Below, piece after piece: positions 52,495-60,796 of a DNA stretch of 64,000 bases. The stretch covers positions 1 to 64,000 of the forward strand of contig NZ_JALJYG010000007.1 in assembly GCF_024170505.1 (NCBI RefSeq), read 5' to 3'. Source of the stretch: Methanocalculus alkaliphilus (lineage in GTDB: Archaea > Halobacteriota > Methanomicrobia > Methanomicrobiales > Methanocorpusculaceae). Position 1 is the stretch's first letter, and each line of letters opens with the position of its first letter. The position numbers and the translations under genes are program-made. The notes below the pieces were generated by a model that made no database searches, was not told where the DNA came from, and worked only from the letters and a program-made list of their open reading frames with translations.

Positions 52495-54294
52495 ATGGAT
52501 GTTCCGGTCATAGGATTTCAACGGCTTTTCTCTCTTCTTTGTATCCTCTCTCTCATCATCCCGGCCTCTGTGTCGGGGTGTACGATCTTCGGCATAACCC
52601 CCGGCGCCTCGGATGACGGATCGTCATATCTTGGCCATACCAACGATGGCGTCGGGCGGGACTGGCGTGATCGTGATGATATCGTCCTCACCTACATCCC
52701 CCCGGCGATCCACCAGCCCGGTGATATGCGGCCGGTCTTCTTTGATCCAAACAGCGGCTCGGATGCTGCCGGGAGTACGGTGAACCCGTCTGAAAACCCT
52801 GTTCTCGGCTACATCGATCAGGTCCCATCGACCTATGGCTATTACACCGGCTCATACGGGATGATGAATGATCAGAACCTGATGAGTGCCGAATGCACAA
52901 ATTATGCAAAATACGAGCCGCCTGCCGAGGAGAACAGGAGGATCTTCTACTCCTCGGAACTCTCCAATGTGGCTCTCGAACGATGCACAGGTGCCGAGGA
53001 GGCGGTGCTGCTCGTCGGGGAGCTGATCGATCGGTACGGGTACTATGGCACCGGTGAGACCCTCATCTTTGCAGATGCAGAGGAGGTCTGGGTCATCGAG
53101 ATGTGCGGAAACCCGGAGGGTGATGGCGGGCTCTGGGTTGCAGCCCAGGTTCCGGATGGCGAGATCTTCGTTGCCGCAAATACCTTCCGGATTCGTGAGG
53201 TGACGCCGGATATGCACCATTCGGCAAATCTCTTCTCTGTTGCTGAGAATATGGGCTGGTGGTCGCCTTCCGATGGCCCGCTCGACTGGCTTTCGACGGT
53301 CAGTTATGGCGAATATGCACACCCCTATTACTCACTGATGCGGGTCTGGCGGCTCCAGGATATCCTCGCCCCATCCCTGAATCTGAGCCCCTATGTCGAG
53401 GACTCCTATACACGGGAGTATCCCTTCTCGATTGCCCCGGATGAGAGGGTGAACCTGAGCACCGTCCTCAATCTCTTCCGGGATCATTACGAGGGGACAC
53501 CCTTTGATATGACGAAGGGGCCGGCGGCGGGTCCGTTCGGGAACCCGTACCGGAACCTCGGCCCCGAGGATTCCCATTCGAACTTCCAGAATGCAACCAC
53601 CCTTGAGATTCGTGCCGGTGCCTATCCGCGATCAATCTCGGAGATATTCTGCAGCTACAGCTATGTCGGCATGGTGCGGCCGGATCTCCCGCAGGAGGCT
53701 GCAGGGGTGCTCTGGTTTGGCCCGGCCGTCCCCTATGAGACGGTCTATGCCCCCATCTATGCAGGGGCGGTGAATGTCGCCCCCTCCTACATAACCGGCA
53801 CCCGGGGTACCTATGATCCGGATGCCGCGTACTGGACGTTTGGGTTCCTGACGAACTGGGCGATGCTCCGGTATGATGCGATGAGTCAGGATATCCGAGG
53901 AGAGCAGCAGGCCCTTGAAGCAGAGTCGTACCGGCTCCTGACGCTGGCTGATGAGGAGGTGATCGCCCGCCTGGATGCCGGTGATGCCGCCGGTGCAGAG
54001 GCGGTGATGACGACCTTCACGGTGGAGCGGGGCGATGCGATCATCGCAGGCTGGCAGAACCTGACGGCGAGGATGATCGTGCAGTATTCAAACGGGATCC
54101 TGACCGATCCGGCGACGGGTGCGGTGGAGGAGCCGGGCTATCCTGACTGGTGGTATAATGATACCGGGTACCAGTACGGGCCGAGGATCTATCAGTACAG
54201 CGAGCTCCGGGATACCCCGGGCCTTCTATATACCGGCGAGCGGGTGGAGGTCCCGAAGGGGAGTCTGTTTGAATGGATTATCGGGTTTTTGTGA
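52495..54294 (+). CDS. Secreted C69-family peptidase/Ntn-hydrolase
   Basis: 599 residues. Signal peptide (about 1-28) runs straight into CTIFGITPGASDDGSS, the N-terminal nucleophile segment of peptidase C69 (dipeptidase A/acyltransferase Ntn-hydrolases). Later family segments are SYGMMNDQNLMSAEC, TNYA and WVIEMCG. Cleavage before Cys29 would expose the catalytic Cys; the same place (SVSGC) also resembles a lipobox. Expected role: hydrolysis of peptides or amides outside the cell. A C-terminal extension from about 450 is helical. Single gene with a following T-rich stretch. Confidence 0.82.
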   Translation: MDVPVIGFQRLFSLLCILSLIIPASVSGCTIFGITPGASDDGSSYLGHTNDGVGRDWRDRDDIVLTYIPPAIHQPGDMRPVFFDPNSGSDAAGSTVNPSENPVLGYIDQVPSTYGYYTGSYGMMNDQNLMSAECTNYAKYEPPAEENRRIFYSSELSNVALERCTGAEEAVLLVGELIDRYGYYGTGETLIFADAEEVWVIEMCGNPEGDGGLWVAAQVPDGEIFVAANTFRIREVTPDMHHSANLFSVAENMGWWSPSDGPLDWLSTVSYGEYAHPYYSLMRVWRLQDILAPSLNLSPYVEDSYTREYPFSIAPDERVNLSTVLNLFRDHYEGTPFDMTKGPAAGPFGNPYRNLGPEDSHSNFQNATTLEIRAGAYPRSISEIFCSYSYVGMVRPDLPQEAAGVLWFGPAVPYETVYAPIYAGAVNVAPSYITGTRGTYDPDAAYWTFGFLTNWAMLRYDAMSQDIRGEQQALEAESYRLLTLADEEVIARLDAGDAAGAEAVMTTFTVERGDAIIAGWQNLTARMIVQYSNGILTDPATGAVEEPGYPDWWYNDTGYQYGPRIYQYSELRDTPGLLYTGERVEVPKGSLFEWIIGFL

Positions 54295-54634
54295 GGGGAA
54301 TTTTCTTTTTTTGATCTGTTTTTTGTGATATTACAATAAATTTATAAATAGTAATTCCAAAGCATATCATTGAACCCCACGTTATGATTCAAATTTCAGA
54401 ATTAGACATCACAAGTATATCCGACTCATTCACGAGGCACTATCCTACGTTGCAATCGAACCTCTAATGCCCAGGGTGGATCGTGCCCTGAGGTGAGGCC
54501 TGGTTGAATTATGGAACACCAAAAAACAGCTCGAAATCTCAGGGCTATGGGGTGATCTCCAAATCCTTATGTGTAAAAAACACGGATGATATAATTCAAT
54601 CATTATCTAATTTACGTAAAGGAGTTTTTTTCCA
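54295..54634 (+). other. AT-rich intergenic region with possible gene remnant
   Basis: 340 bases between the peptidase and the methyltransferase. TTT-rich just after the stop (terminator-like, 54301-54325), then a TATA-like AAATTTATAAATAG (54338-54351) and a 27-codon reading frame starting at 54384 (MIQISELDITSISDS...) that stops early. It may be the 5' remnant of a broken gene. Otherwise no RNA or repeat is seen. Confidence 0.35.
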
Positions 54635-55381
54635 TTGGACATACCACGTATCTTTACTATTTCTGAAAGCGCTCACCGCATCCATAACCCGTTCACACCG
54701 GAAAACCTCGCCACTCTCGGAGCAGCGTTGCGCCTGGAATCGGGGGTTCGCCTGCTCGATCTCGGCAGTGGTTCGGGCGAGATGCTCTGCACCTGGGCAC
54801 GCGATTTTGGAATCACCGGCGTAGGCATCGATATGAGCCAGTTGTTCACCGGTCAGGCGAAACTTCGTGCTGAAGAACTCGGAGTCACTGATCGTGTCGA
54901 GTTCATCCACGGCGACGCTGCCGGCTATGTCGCCGACGAAAAGGTCGATGTGGCAGCCTGTCTCGGCGCCACGTGGATTGGCGGGGGATTCGCCGGAACC
55001 ATCGATCTTCTGGCAAAGAGCCTCAACCCCAACGGGATCATCCTCATCGGCGAGCCCTACTGGAGGCAGCTGCCGCCAACAGAGGACGTTGCCAGAGAGT
55101 GCGAAGCCGAATCCATCTCCGATTTCCTCCTGCTCCCAGACCTTCTCGCGTCTTTCGACAAGCTCGGATACGATGTTGTAGAAATGGTTCTGGCGAACCA
55201 GGATGGCTGGGACAGGTATGAGGCGGCCAAGTGGCTCACCATGCGCCGATGGCTCGAAGCGAATCCCGACGACGACTTCGCAGAGGCGGTCAGGGGCAGG
55301 CTGACCTCGGAACCAAGACGCTACGCCGCCTACACGAGAGAATACCTTGGATGGGGGGTGTTTGCGCTGATGGCGAGGTGA
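54635..55381 (+). CDS. Class I SAM-dependent methyltransferase
   Basis: 248 residues. SAM motif I LLDLGSGSGEMLCTWA (about 41-56), acidic GVGIDMS, post-I EFIHGDAAGY, and the motif IV-region ACLGATWIGGG; a small-molecule methyltransferase of unassigned substrate. The TTG at 54635 is supported by AAAGGAG 10 bases upstream. Codons (CGC, CTG, GCC) differ from the CGG-rich neighbours and resemble bacterial genes, so recent transfer is likely. It is an orphan with the AT-rich leader described above. Confidence 0.82.
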   Translation: MDIPRIFTISESAHRIHNPFTPENLATLGAALRLESGVRLLDLGSGSGEMLCTWARDFGITGVGIDMSQLFTGQAKLRAEELGVTDRVEFIHGDAAGYVADEKVDVAACLGATWIGGGFAGTIDLLAKSLNPNGIILIGEPYWRQLPPTEDVARECEAESISDFLLLPDLLASFDKLGYDVVEMVLANQDGWDRYEAAKWLTMRRWLEANPDDDFAEAVRGRLTSEPRRYAAYTREYLGWGVFALMAR

Positions 55382-55481
55382 GGGGGGAGAGGGCAGGGGA
55401 GGTTGTTTGATCTGATTTGGTAGGAGGGGGAGTGGGATGGCGGGATCGAATCCGGCCTCTCATTATTTTTATTGCCAGTAG

Positions 55482-55847
55482 CTATTTCGCCAGAAGATCA
55501 AGGGTCGCCTTGTGCTTCTTCATGAGCATCTGCATATCTTGCCTCTCCTCGTCCTTCTCTTCTGCAATGATACGCCTGATCAGTGCATTGTTCACGATCT
55601 CGAGCCCCCGGATTATCGGCGATGATGAATTGATCGAATACCGGGGAATCTTCCGATTATTGACATTGAGGATTCCCCATGCAACAAACTTCTTCACCAC
55701 CCTGCCAACCGTCACCCGGCTGACACCAACTTCTTCCGAGAGTTCGGTGATATTGAATTCCATCCCCTCAAGCGGTAACAGGAATTCGAGAAGTCGTAAT
55801 TCGCAGGTATTTCCAAGGATTCCTTCAAAGGGACGGGGCATATGCAT
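55482..55847 (-). CDS. Winged-helix transcriptional regulator
   Basis: 121 residues. FNITELSEEVGVSRVTVGRVVKKFVAWGIL is a clear winged helix-turn-helix, followed by a β-wing (YSINSSSP) and a C-terminal helix rich in charged residues (EEKDEERQDMQMLMKKHK) that probably dimerises. The ATG at 55847 is used; ATG 55841 is also possible. A four-half-site operator with 11-base spacing lies 47-86 bases upstream, pointing to autoregulation. It is divergent from the restriction-modification operon and may also control it; this is inference. Confidence 0.85.
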   Translation of the reverse strand: MHMPRPFEGILGNTCELRLLEFLLPLEGMEFNITELSEEVGVSRVTVGRVVKKFVAWGILNVNNRKIPRYSINSSSPIIRGLEIVNNALIRRIIAEEKDEERQDMQMLMKKHKATLDLLAK

Positions 55848-55893
55848 CACGTTTTCTGAATTATTGCTCCGGATTTATTTCACTGGAGAGGTG

Positions 55894-55933
55894 TGATAAT
55901 GTATTTTATCATATGTGATAAAAATATTTATCA
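55894..55933. promoter_or_regulatory. Four half-site operator with 11-base period
   Basis: TGATAAT (55894), TTTATCA (55905), TGATAAA (55916) and TTTATCA (55927): four half-sites in alternating orientation, each 11 bases after the last. They create overlapping perfect palindromes TTTTATCA-TATG-TGATAAAA and TGATAAA-AATA-TTTATCA. The period of one helical turn fits cooperative dimers of the adjacent winged-helix protein. Confidence 0.7.
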
Positions 55934-56189
55934 TGTAATATTTGCAATAATGGGTTCTACTCGTTTGAGCTGATTATTGATTTCATTCAGAACAGCAAAG
56001 AGCCTCTTTTATAGTGAGATAGATTCTATTCTATTGAGAGTGGGCAATCAGGAATGATCAAATAACAAAGTATTCTCTAATGGTTGGTTAGAATGTAATT
56101 TATAACCTCCAGAAATTCAACACACCGGCATATGTTGTAATTTCGATTTGATCAAATATAATTATTCTAAAAAATGAGGCAGACCCAAA
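55934..56189. other. AT-rich leader region before hsdM
   Basis: Together with the operator, this fills the 342-base gap between the winged-helix start and hsdM. It has no ORF or RNA that I can support; it is strongly AT-rich and contains the hsdM promoter near its right end. Confidence 0.5.
56154..56163 (+). promoter_or_regulatory. Probable TATA box of the hsd operon
   Basis: AAATATAATT centred near 56158 would start transcription near 56186, just before the hsdM ATG at 56190, so the message may be leaderless; a weak GAGG 10 bases upstream is the alternative ribosome site. Confidence 0.5.
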
Positions 56190-57743
56190 ATGGCTACGAT
56201 TAACGGAAAATCACTGGAGAACTGGATATGGGATGCAGCATGTAGTATTCGCGGTGCTGCCGACGCACCAAAATACAAGGATTTCATCCTTCCTTTGATC
56301 TTTGCAAAAAGACTATGCGATGTTTATGATGACGAGATTAACCGTATTGCCGGGAAGGTTGGCTCCCGGAAAAAGGCATTCGCTATTGCGGAAAAGGACC
56401 ATAATCTTGTCCGGTTCTATCTACCGTTTACTCCTGAAGATCCTGATGAGCCGGTCTGGTCAATTATCCGGAATGTAACAACCGGAATCGGGGAAGAAGT
56501 AACCACCCGACTACGTGAGATTGCAACACACAATCCTTCGCTTAACGGTATAATTAACAGGGTAGATTTTAATGCGACAACTCATGGAGTCAGAGATATC
56601 GAAGATGACCGCCTTTCAAATCTCATTGAGAAAATAACTGAAAAGCGTCTTGGTCTCAAAGATGTTGAGCCGGATATAATCGGCCGGAGTTATGAATATC
56701 TCATCCGTAAATTTGCTGAAGGTGGAGGTCAGTCAGCCGGTGAGTTCTATACTCCACGTGAGGTAGGGCAGATTATGGCCCGCATCATGGACGCTGAACC
56801 GGGGATGGAAATCTATGATCCCTGCTGCGGCTCAGCGGGTCTTCTCATCAAGTGTGAGCTTGCAATGGAGGAGAAGATGGCTCTTCGCTCAACGGAGAAA
56901 TATGCCCCTCTGAAGCTTTATGGGCAGGAGTATACTCCAGGCACATGGGCGATGGCGAACATGAACATGATCATTCATGATATGGAAGGGGAGATCGCAA
57001 TAGGCGATACCTTCAAAAAACCGAAGTTCCGGACGAATGGTAAGCTGCGCACATTTGACAGAGTAGTTACAAATCCGATGTGGAATCAGGACTGGTTCAC
57101 CGAGAATGATTATGATGCTGATGAGTTTGGCCGGTTCCCGACAGGGGTAGGGTTTCCTGGTAAACAATCAGCGGACTGGGGCTGGGCTCAGCATGTACTT
57201 GCCTCACTGAAAACAAATGGCAAGGCTGCTATTATCCTTGACACGGGAGCGGCATCCCGTGGGAGCGGGAGCGCCAACAGGAATAAGGAAAAGACTGTCA
57301 GGTCGTGGTTTGTGGAAAATGACCTGATTGAGGGAGTTATATATTTACCAGAAAACCTCTTTTACAATACCTCGGCACCTGGCATCATTCTTATCCTGAA
57401 CAGACAGAAAACCATCGATAAAAAGGATAAATTATTCCTGATAAACGCAAGTGAAGTATTTGCGAAGGGTGATCCGAAGAACTACATCACTGATGACGGA
57501 ATCGAAAGAATTGTTGCCACCTTCCTTAACTGGACTGAAGAGGATAAATTCAGCCGCATTGTGGAGAAGACCGAGATTGTAAAGAACGACTACAATATCT
57601 CTCCATCCCGCTATATCCACACCGCTGATGCTGAAATTTATAGGCCCATCGGAGAGATTTTAGCAGAGCTCGATGTCCTCGAAGCCGAGGTCGCCGAGAC
57701 GAACCAAGCACTCCGGGCTGTGCTGAAAAGGTTGGGGGTTTGA
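56190..57743 (+). CDS. hsdM: Type I restriction-modification methyltransferase HsdM
   Basis: 517 residues, N6-adenine methyltransferase subunit. N-terminal HsdM_N helices (LENWIWDAACSIRGAAD), SAM motif I IYDPCCGSAGLLI (about 208-220), catalytic motif IV TNPMWNQDW (about 294), an NPMW variant of NPP(F/Y/W) that I believe is known in one HsdM subgroup. With HsdS it methylates, and with HsdR it cuts, DNA at a split site. hsdS overlaps by 4 bases. The gene is AT-richer than the middle of the window. Confidence 0.95.
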   Translation: MATINGKSLENWIWDAACSIRGAADAPKYKDFILPLIFAKRLCDVYDDEINRIAGKVGSRKKAFAIAEKDHNLVRFYLPFTPEDPDEPVWSIIRNVTTGIGEEVTTRLREIATHNPSLNGIINRVDFNATTHGVRDIEDDRLSNLIEKITEKRLGLKDVEPDIIGRSYEYLIRKFAEGGGQSAGEFYTPREVGQIMARIMDAEPGMEIYDPCCGSAGLLIKCELAMEEKMALRSTEKYAPLKLYGQEYTPGTWAMANMNMIIHDMEGEIAIGDTFKKPKFRTNGKLRTFDRVVTNPMWNQDWFTENDYDADEFGRFPTGVGFPGKQSADWGWAQHVLASLKTNGKAAIILDTGAASRGSGSANRNKEKTVRSWFVENDLIEGVIYLPENLFYNTSAPGIILILNRQKTIDKKDKLFLINASEVFAKGDPKNYITDDGIERIVATFLNWTEEDKFSRIVEKTEIVKNDYNISPSRYIHTADAEIYRPIGEILAELDVLEAEVAETNQALRAVLKRLGV

Positions 57744-58957
57744 AGGTGGGAGAATGGACAAAAAAAACTCTTGGCGAGGTTGTCAGATTTAACTATGGCA
57801 AGAGTCTCCCAGCCAAAAAAAGAATTTTTGGCGATGTACCAGTATATGGTTCAAATGGTATTGTTGGATATCATAAAACTGCAATTGTGAATGGACCTGG
57901 AATTATTGTTGGTCGAAAAGGAAGTGTGGGAGCTGTTCATATTTCACGTCAGCCGTTTTGCCCCATCGACACAACGTATTTTATAATTAGGCAGGGTTTG
58001 GACCATGACTTAAATTTTCTATATTATTTGCTTTTATCCTTGGATCTTTCTCGTCTAGTAAGTGATCTTGTTCCCGGTTTAAACCGCGACTTAGCTTATT
58101 TACAAGAAATTTATATTCCTATTGAAAAATCTGAACAACGCCGCATCGCCGCCATCCTTTCAGCGGTGCAGCGGGCGATCGAGCAGCAGGAGGAACTCAT
58201 CGCCCGCACGACCGAACTGAAGAAGGCCCTGATGTACAAGCTGTTTACCGAGGGCACCCGTGGTGAACCGCAGAAGGATACGGAGATCGGGATAGTTCCG
58301 GAAAGTTGGGAGATATTCCGCTTGGATGATATAGCAGACTCTTTTACCTATGGTACTTCGGTTAAATGTGATTATAATATTTCAGGAGTCCCTGTACTAA
58401 GAATTCCAAATGTTGTAGGGGGACAAATAGACCTAATTGATATAAAATATGGACTTCTAAATTCTGCAGAAATAGAGAATTTAAAACTAAAATATGGAGA
58501 TCTTCTTTTTGTAAGGACAAATGGTGTTAAAGAAAACGCTGGCAGATGTTCAATGTATAGAAATGAGATATTAAATGGTTGTTATTTTGCTTCTTATTTG
58601 ATACGTGTCCGTTTTCAAACTGATAAAATACTACCAGAGTTCGTTAATGAATATACCAGAACAGAAACAGGTTCAAGTTTTCTTTCTGGCAAAGCATCCA
58701 GAACGGCTGATGGAAAGTTCAATATTAACACAGGAACATTGAAAGGTGTTATCATTCCTGTTCCATCATTAGATGAACAAAGGGAAATCGTGGAAGAAAT
58801 AGGATTAATTGATGAAAAATCTGTTAATCACAAATCTCATCTTCAGCTTCTTAAAGATCTCTTCAAAACACTCCTTCACCAGCTCATGACGGCGGAGATC
58901 CGAGTGGATAACGTGGACCTCTCAAAATTAAGGGATATTGGTATTGATGTTGAATGA
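57740..58957 (+). CDS. hsdS: Type I specificity subunit HsdS
   Basis: 405 residues in the usual two-half design: TRD1 (about 1-130), a conserved helical spacer (SEQRRIAAILSAVQRAIEQQ and on to about 175), TRD2 (about 190-345) and the C-terminal repeat of the helix (EQREIVEEIGLIDEK). The spacer and the last 30 codons have higher GC than the two TRD-coding parts, which are very AT-rich, as expected if TRDs were swapped in. It determines the recognised sequence. Starts with ATGA-type overlap on hsdM. Confidence 0.93.
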   Translation: MKVGEWTKKTLGEVVRFNYGKSLPAKKRIFGDVPVYGSNGIVGYHKTAIVNGPGIIVGRKGSVGAVHISRQPFCPIDTTYFIIRQGLDHDLNFLYYLLLSLDLSRLVSDLVPGLNRDLAYLQEIYIPIEKSEQRRIAAILSAVQRAIEQQEELIARTTELKKALMYKLFTEGTRGEPQKDTEIGIVPESWEIFRLDDIADSFTYGTSVKCDYNISGVPVLRIPNVVGGQIDLIDIKYGLLNSAEIENLKLKYGDLLFVRTNGVKENAGRCSMYRNEILNGCYFASYLIRVRFQTDKILPEFVNEYTRTETGSSFLSGKASRTADGKFNINTGTLKGVIIPVPSLDEQREIVEEIGLIDEKSVNHKSHLQLLKDLFKTLLHQLMTAEIRVDNVDLSKLRDIGIDVE

Positions 58958-59002
58958 TTAATTGTGGAGCAGTTAATAAAAGTTGATACTGGGAGAGAAG
59001 AT

Positions 59003-60793
59003 ATGCAGGCACAAAACAGGAAACTTGAAGATTGGTATTGGAAGATTAAACGGAGTGAAATAAAATTACCACGTTTTCAGCGATTTGAAGCATGGGACAA
59101 GCACCGGATCAGTAGCCTACTGGAGGTGGTTGTCCGAAATCTTCCTCTTGGAATTACACTTGTCCTTGAAGTTGGAGATAATGAGAAATTCATCTCACGT
59201 TATCTGGAGACATCTCCTGAACATAAAGGCCGCGTCTATGAGCATCTATTGGATGGACAACAACGGCTTACCGCCCTTTGGCGGGCTTTGCATAACAACT
59301 ATGAAAACGAGACTTACTTCATCTATCTTGAGGAGTTCGATAATTACGAAGCTGATGATGATCGTGAAGATCTCAGTGCATTTTGTAAAACCCGTTATTA
59401 TCGAAAGAATGGATTGCGTTATCCACTCTGGTGTGATAACCCAGCGGAATGCCTTGAGCGAGGAATGATCCCGACTCACCTTCTACAACCAGGAGATATC
59501 CACCAGGATATTAATGCGTGGGTAGATGAAGCCACCAAATCAAAAAAACCTGAAGATAAAGATGAACTTGAAAAATTTTATGAAACCAAAGGCAGAATTC
59601 GGAGCCGAATTCAGGATATGCGGAGCATAATTGCCAATTATAACCTCCCTTATTTATCACTCCCATCCCATACGGATAAAACCGTCGCTCTCAATGTCTT
59701 CATCAACATGAATACAAACAGCAAACCTCTTTCACAATATGACATCATAGTTGCGGAGGTTGAAAGTATCATGGAACAGTCTCTTCACGACCTTGAGGAA
59801 GGACTTGACATGCAATATCCCAAAATTTCCCGATATTCACCTCTCTCTGATCAGATCCTTACAACATCCGCACTTATCCAAGGCCAACTGCCTAATCAAA
59901 GAGGAGCCTGGGATATGGATAAGATCCAGATGGTTAAAAACTGGGAAATCATGGCTCGTGGCTTAAACAGGATGGTAAACTTCCTAAATCGTGAGGGGAT
60001 TTATGACAGAGAGCGCCTTCCAACGAATGCAGTACTCGCTGTAATTGCAGCCCTATATACATTTATTCCAGAATCAGGAGATAAAATGGGTAAAGACGAA
60101 CTACTCCTGAAAAAATATTTATGGCATTCATTTTTCACTGATCGCTATGAGAATTCGGCTGCAACCCATGCATTCGCTGATTTCAAAGGATTAAAAGCAG
60201 TTATTTGCGAGGATAAAAAACAGGATGGATCATTATATGAAATTCGTGACATCCCAATCTTTTCGGACCATAAGATTGCTGAAATAGATGAGTTAATTAG
60301 CTCTGAATGGCCAAAAAGGGTCACAATTCGTGGCCGTGCCATTCTCGCAGTCGCTTGTCGACTTGGAGCTTTTGATTTTGCAACAGGAGAGACGATAAAC
60401 GAGAGCAATATTGAAAATCGCCATTATCATCACATATATCCCGACGCATTGTTAAAAGAAGCGGGAATTAATGGATCAATAGCTCTAAACTGTGCACTCA
60501 TCACAGACAAAACTAATATAACAATCGGGCGAAAAGACCCTCTAAAGTATCTCAAGGACAGGTACGAATGGACATCCGAAGAAATCGTCAGCGAAAGGCT
60601 TCAGTCTCACCTTATTCCGATACAGCAACTGGCAAACGGTGGTTATGAAGGTCTTTCGGACACCGACAAGAACCAAAAACTCGCCGCTGACTTTGACGCA
60701 TTCATCCGGAAAAGGGCAGAATATATACATAAGGCTGCTAAAAACCTTGCAGAAGGACGCCAGTTAAGTCTCAGAGAAAAATACGGAGAGTAA
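59003..60793 (+). CDS. DUF262-HNH (GmrSD-like) nuclease within the type I operon
   Basis: About 596 residues. N-terminal DUF262 ParB/Srx-like domain with FQRFEAWDKHRISSLLE and DGQQRLTALW (about 84-93); C-terminal His-rich NRHYHHIYPDALL (about 470) as in DUF1524/HNH nucleases, followed by CALITDKTNITIG. This single-chain layout is that of GmrSD/type IV modification-dependent enzymes and related defence proteins. I prefer the ATG at 59003, preceded by GGGAGAG; a GTG at 58964 is in frame. It sits between hsdS and hsdR, 3 bases before the latter, so it is co-expressed. It may attack modified phage DNA that HsdR cannot cut; this is inference. Confidence 0.85.
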   Translation: MQAQNRKLEDWYWKIKRSEIKLPRFQRFEAWDKHRISSLLEVVVRNLPLGITLVLEVGDNEKFISRYLETSPEHKGRVYEHLLDGQQRLTALWRALHNNYENETYFIYLEEFDNYEADDDREDLSAFCKTRYYRKNGLRYPLWCDNPAECLERGMIPTHLLQPGDIHQDINAWVDEATKSKKPEDKDELEKFYETKGRIRSRIQDMRSIIANYNLPYLSLPSHTDKTVALNVFINMNTNSKPLSQYDIIVAEVESIMEQSLHDLEEGLDMQYPKISRYSPLSDQILTTSALIQGQLPNQRGAWDMDKIQMVKNWEIMARGLNRMVNFLNREGIYDRERLPTNAVLAVIAALYTFIPESGDKMGKDELLLKKYLWHSFFTDRYENSAATHAFADFKGLKAVICEDKKQDGSLYEIRDIPIFSDHKIAEIDELISSEWPKRVTIRGRAILAVACRLGAFDFATGETINESNIENRHYHHIYPDALLKEAGINGSIALNCALITDKTNITIGRKDPLKYLKDRYEWTSEEIVSERLQSHLIPIQQLANGGYEGLSDTDKNQKLAADFDAFIRKRAEYIHKAAKNLAEGRQLSLREKYGE

Positions 60794-60796
60794 ATC

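Noticed and set aside
54504-54824. Plus-strand frame of about 106 codons overlapping the start of the methyltransferase
   Set aside because: It is out of frame with the well-supported methyltransferase and has no recognisable domain.
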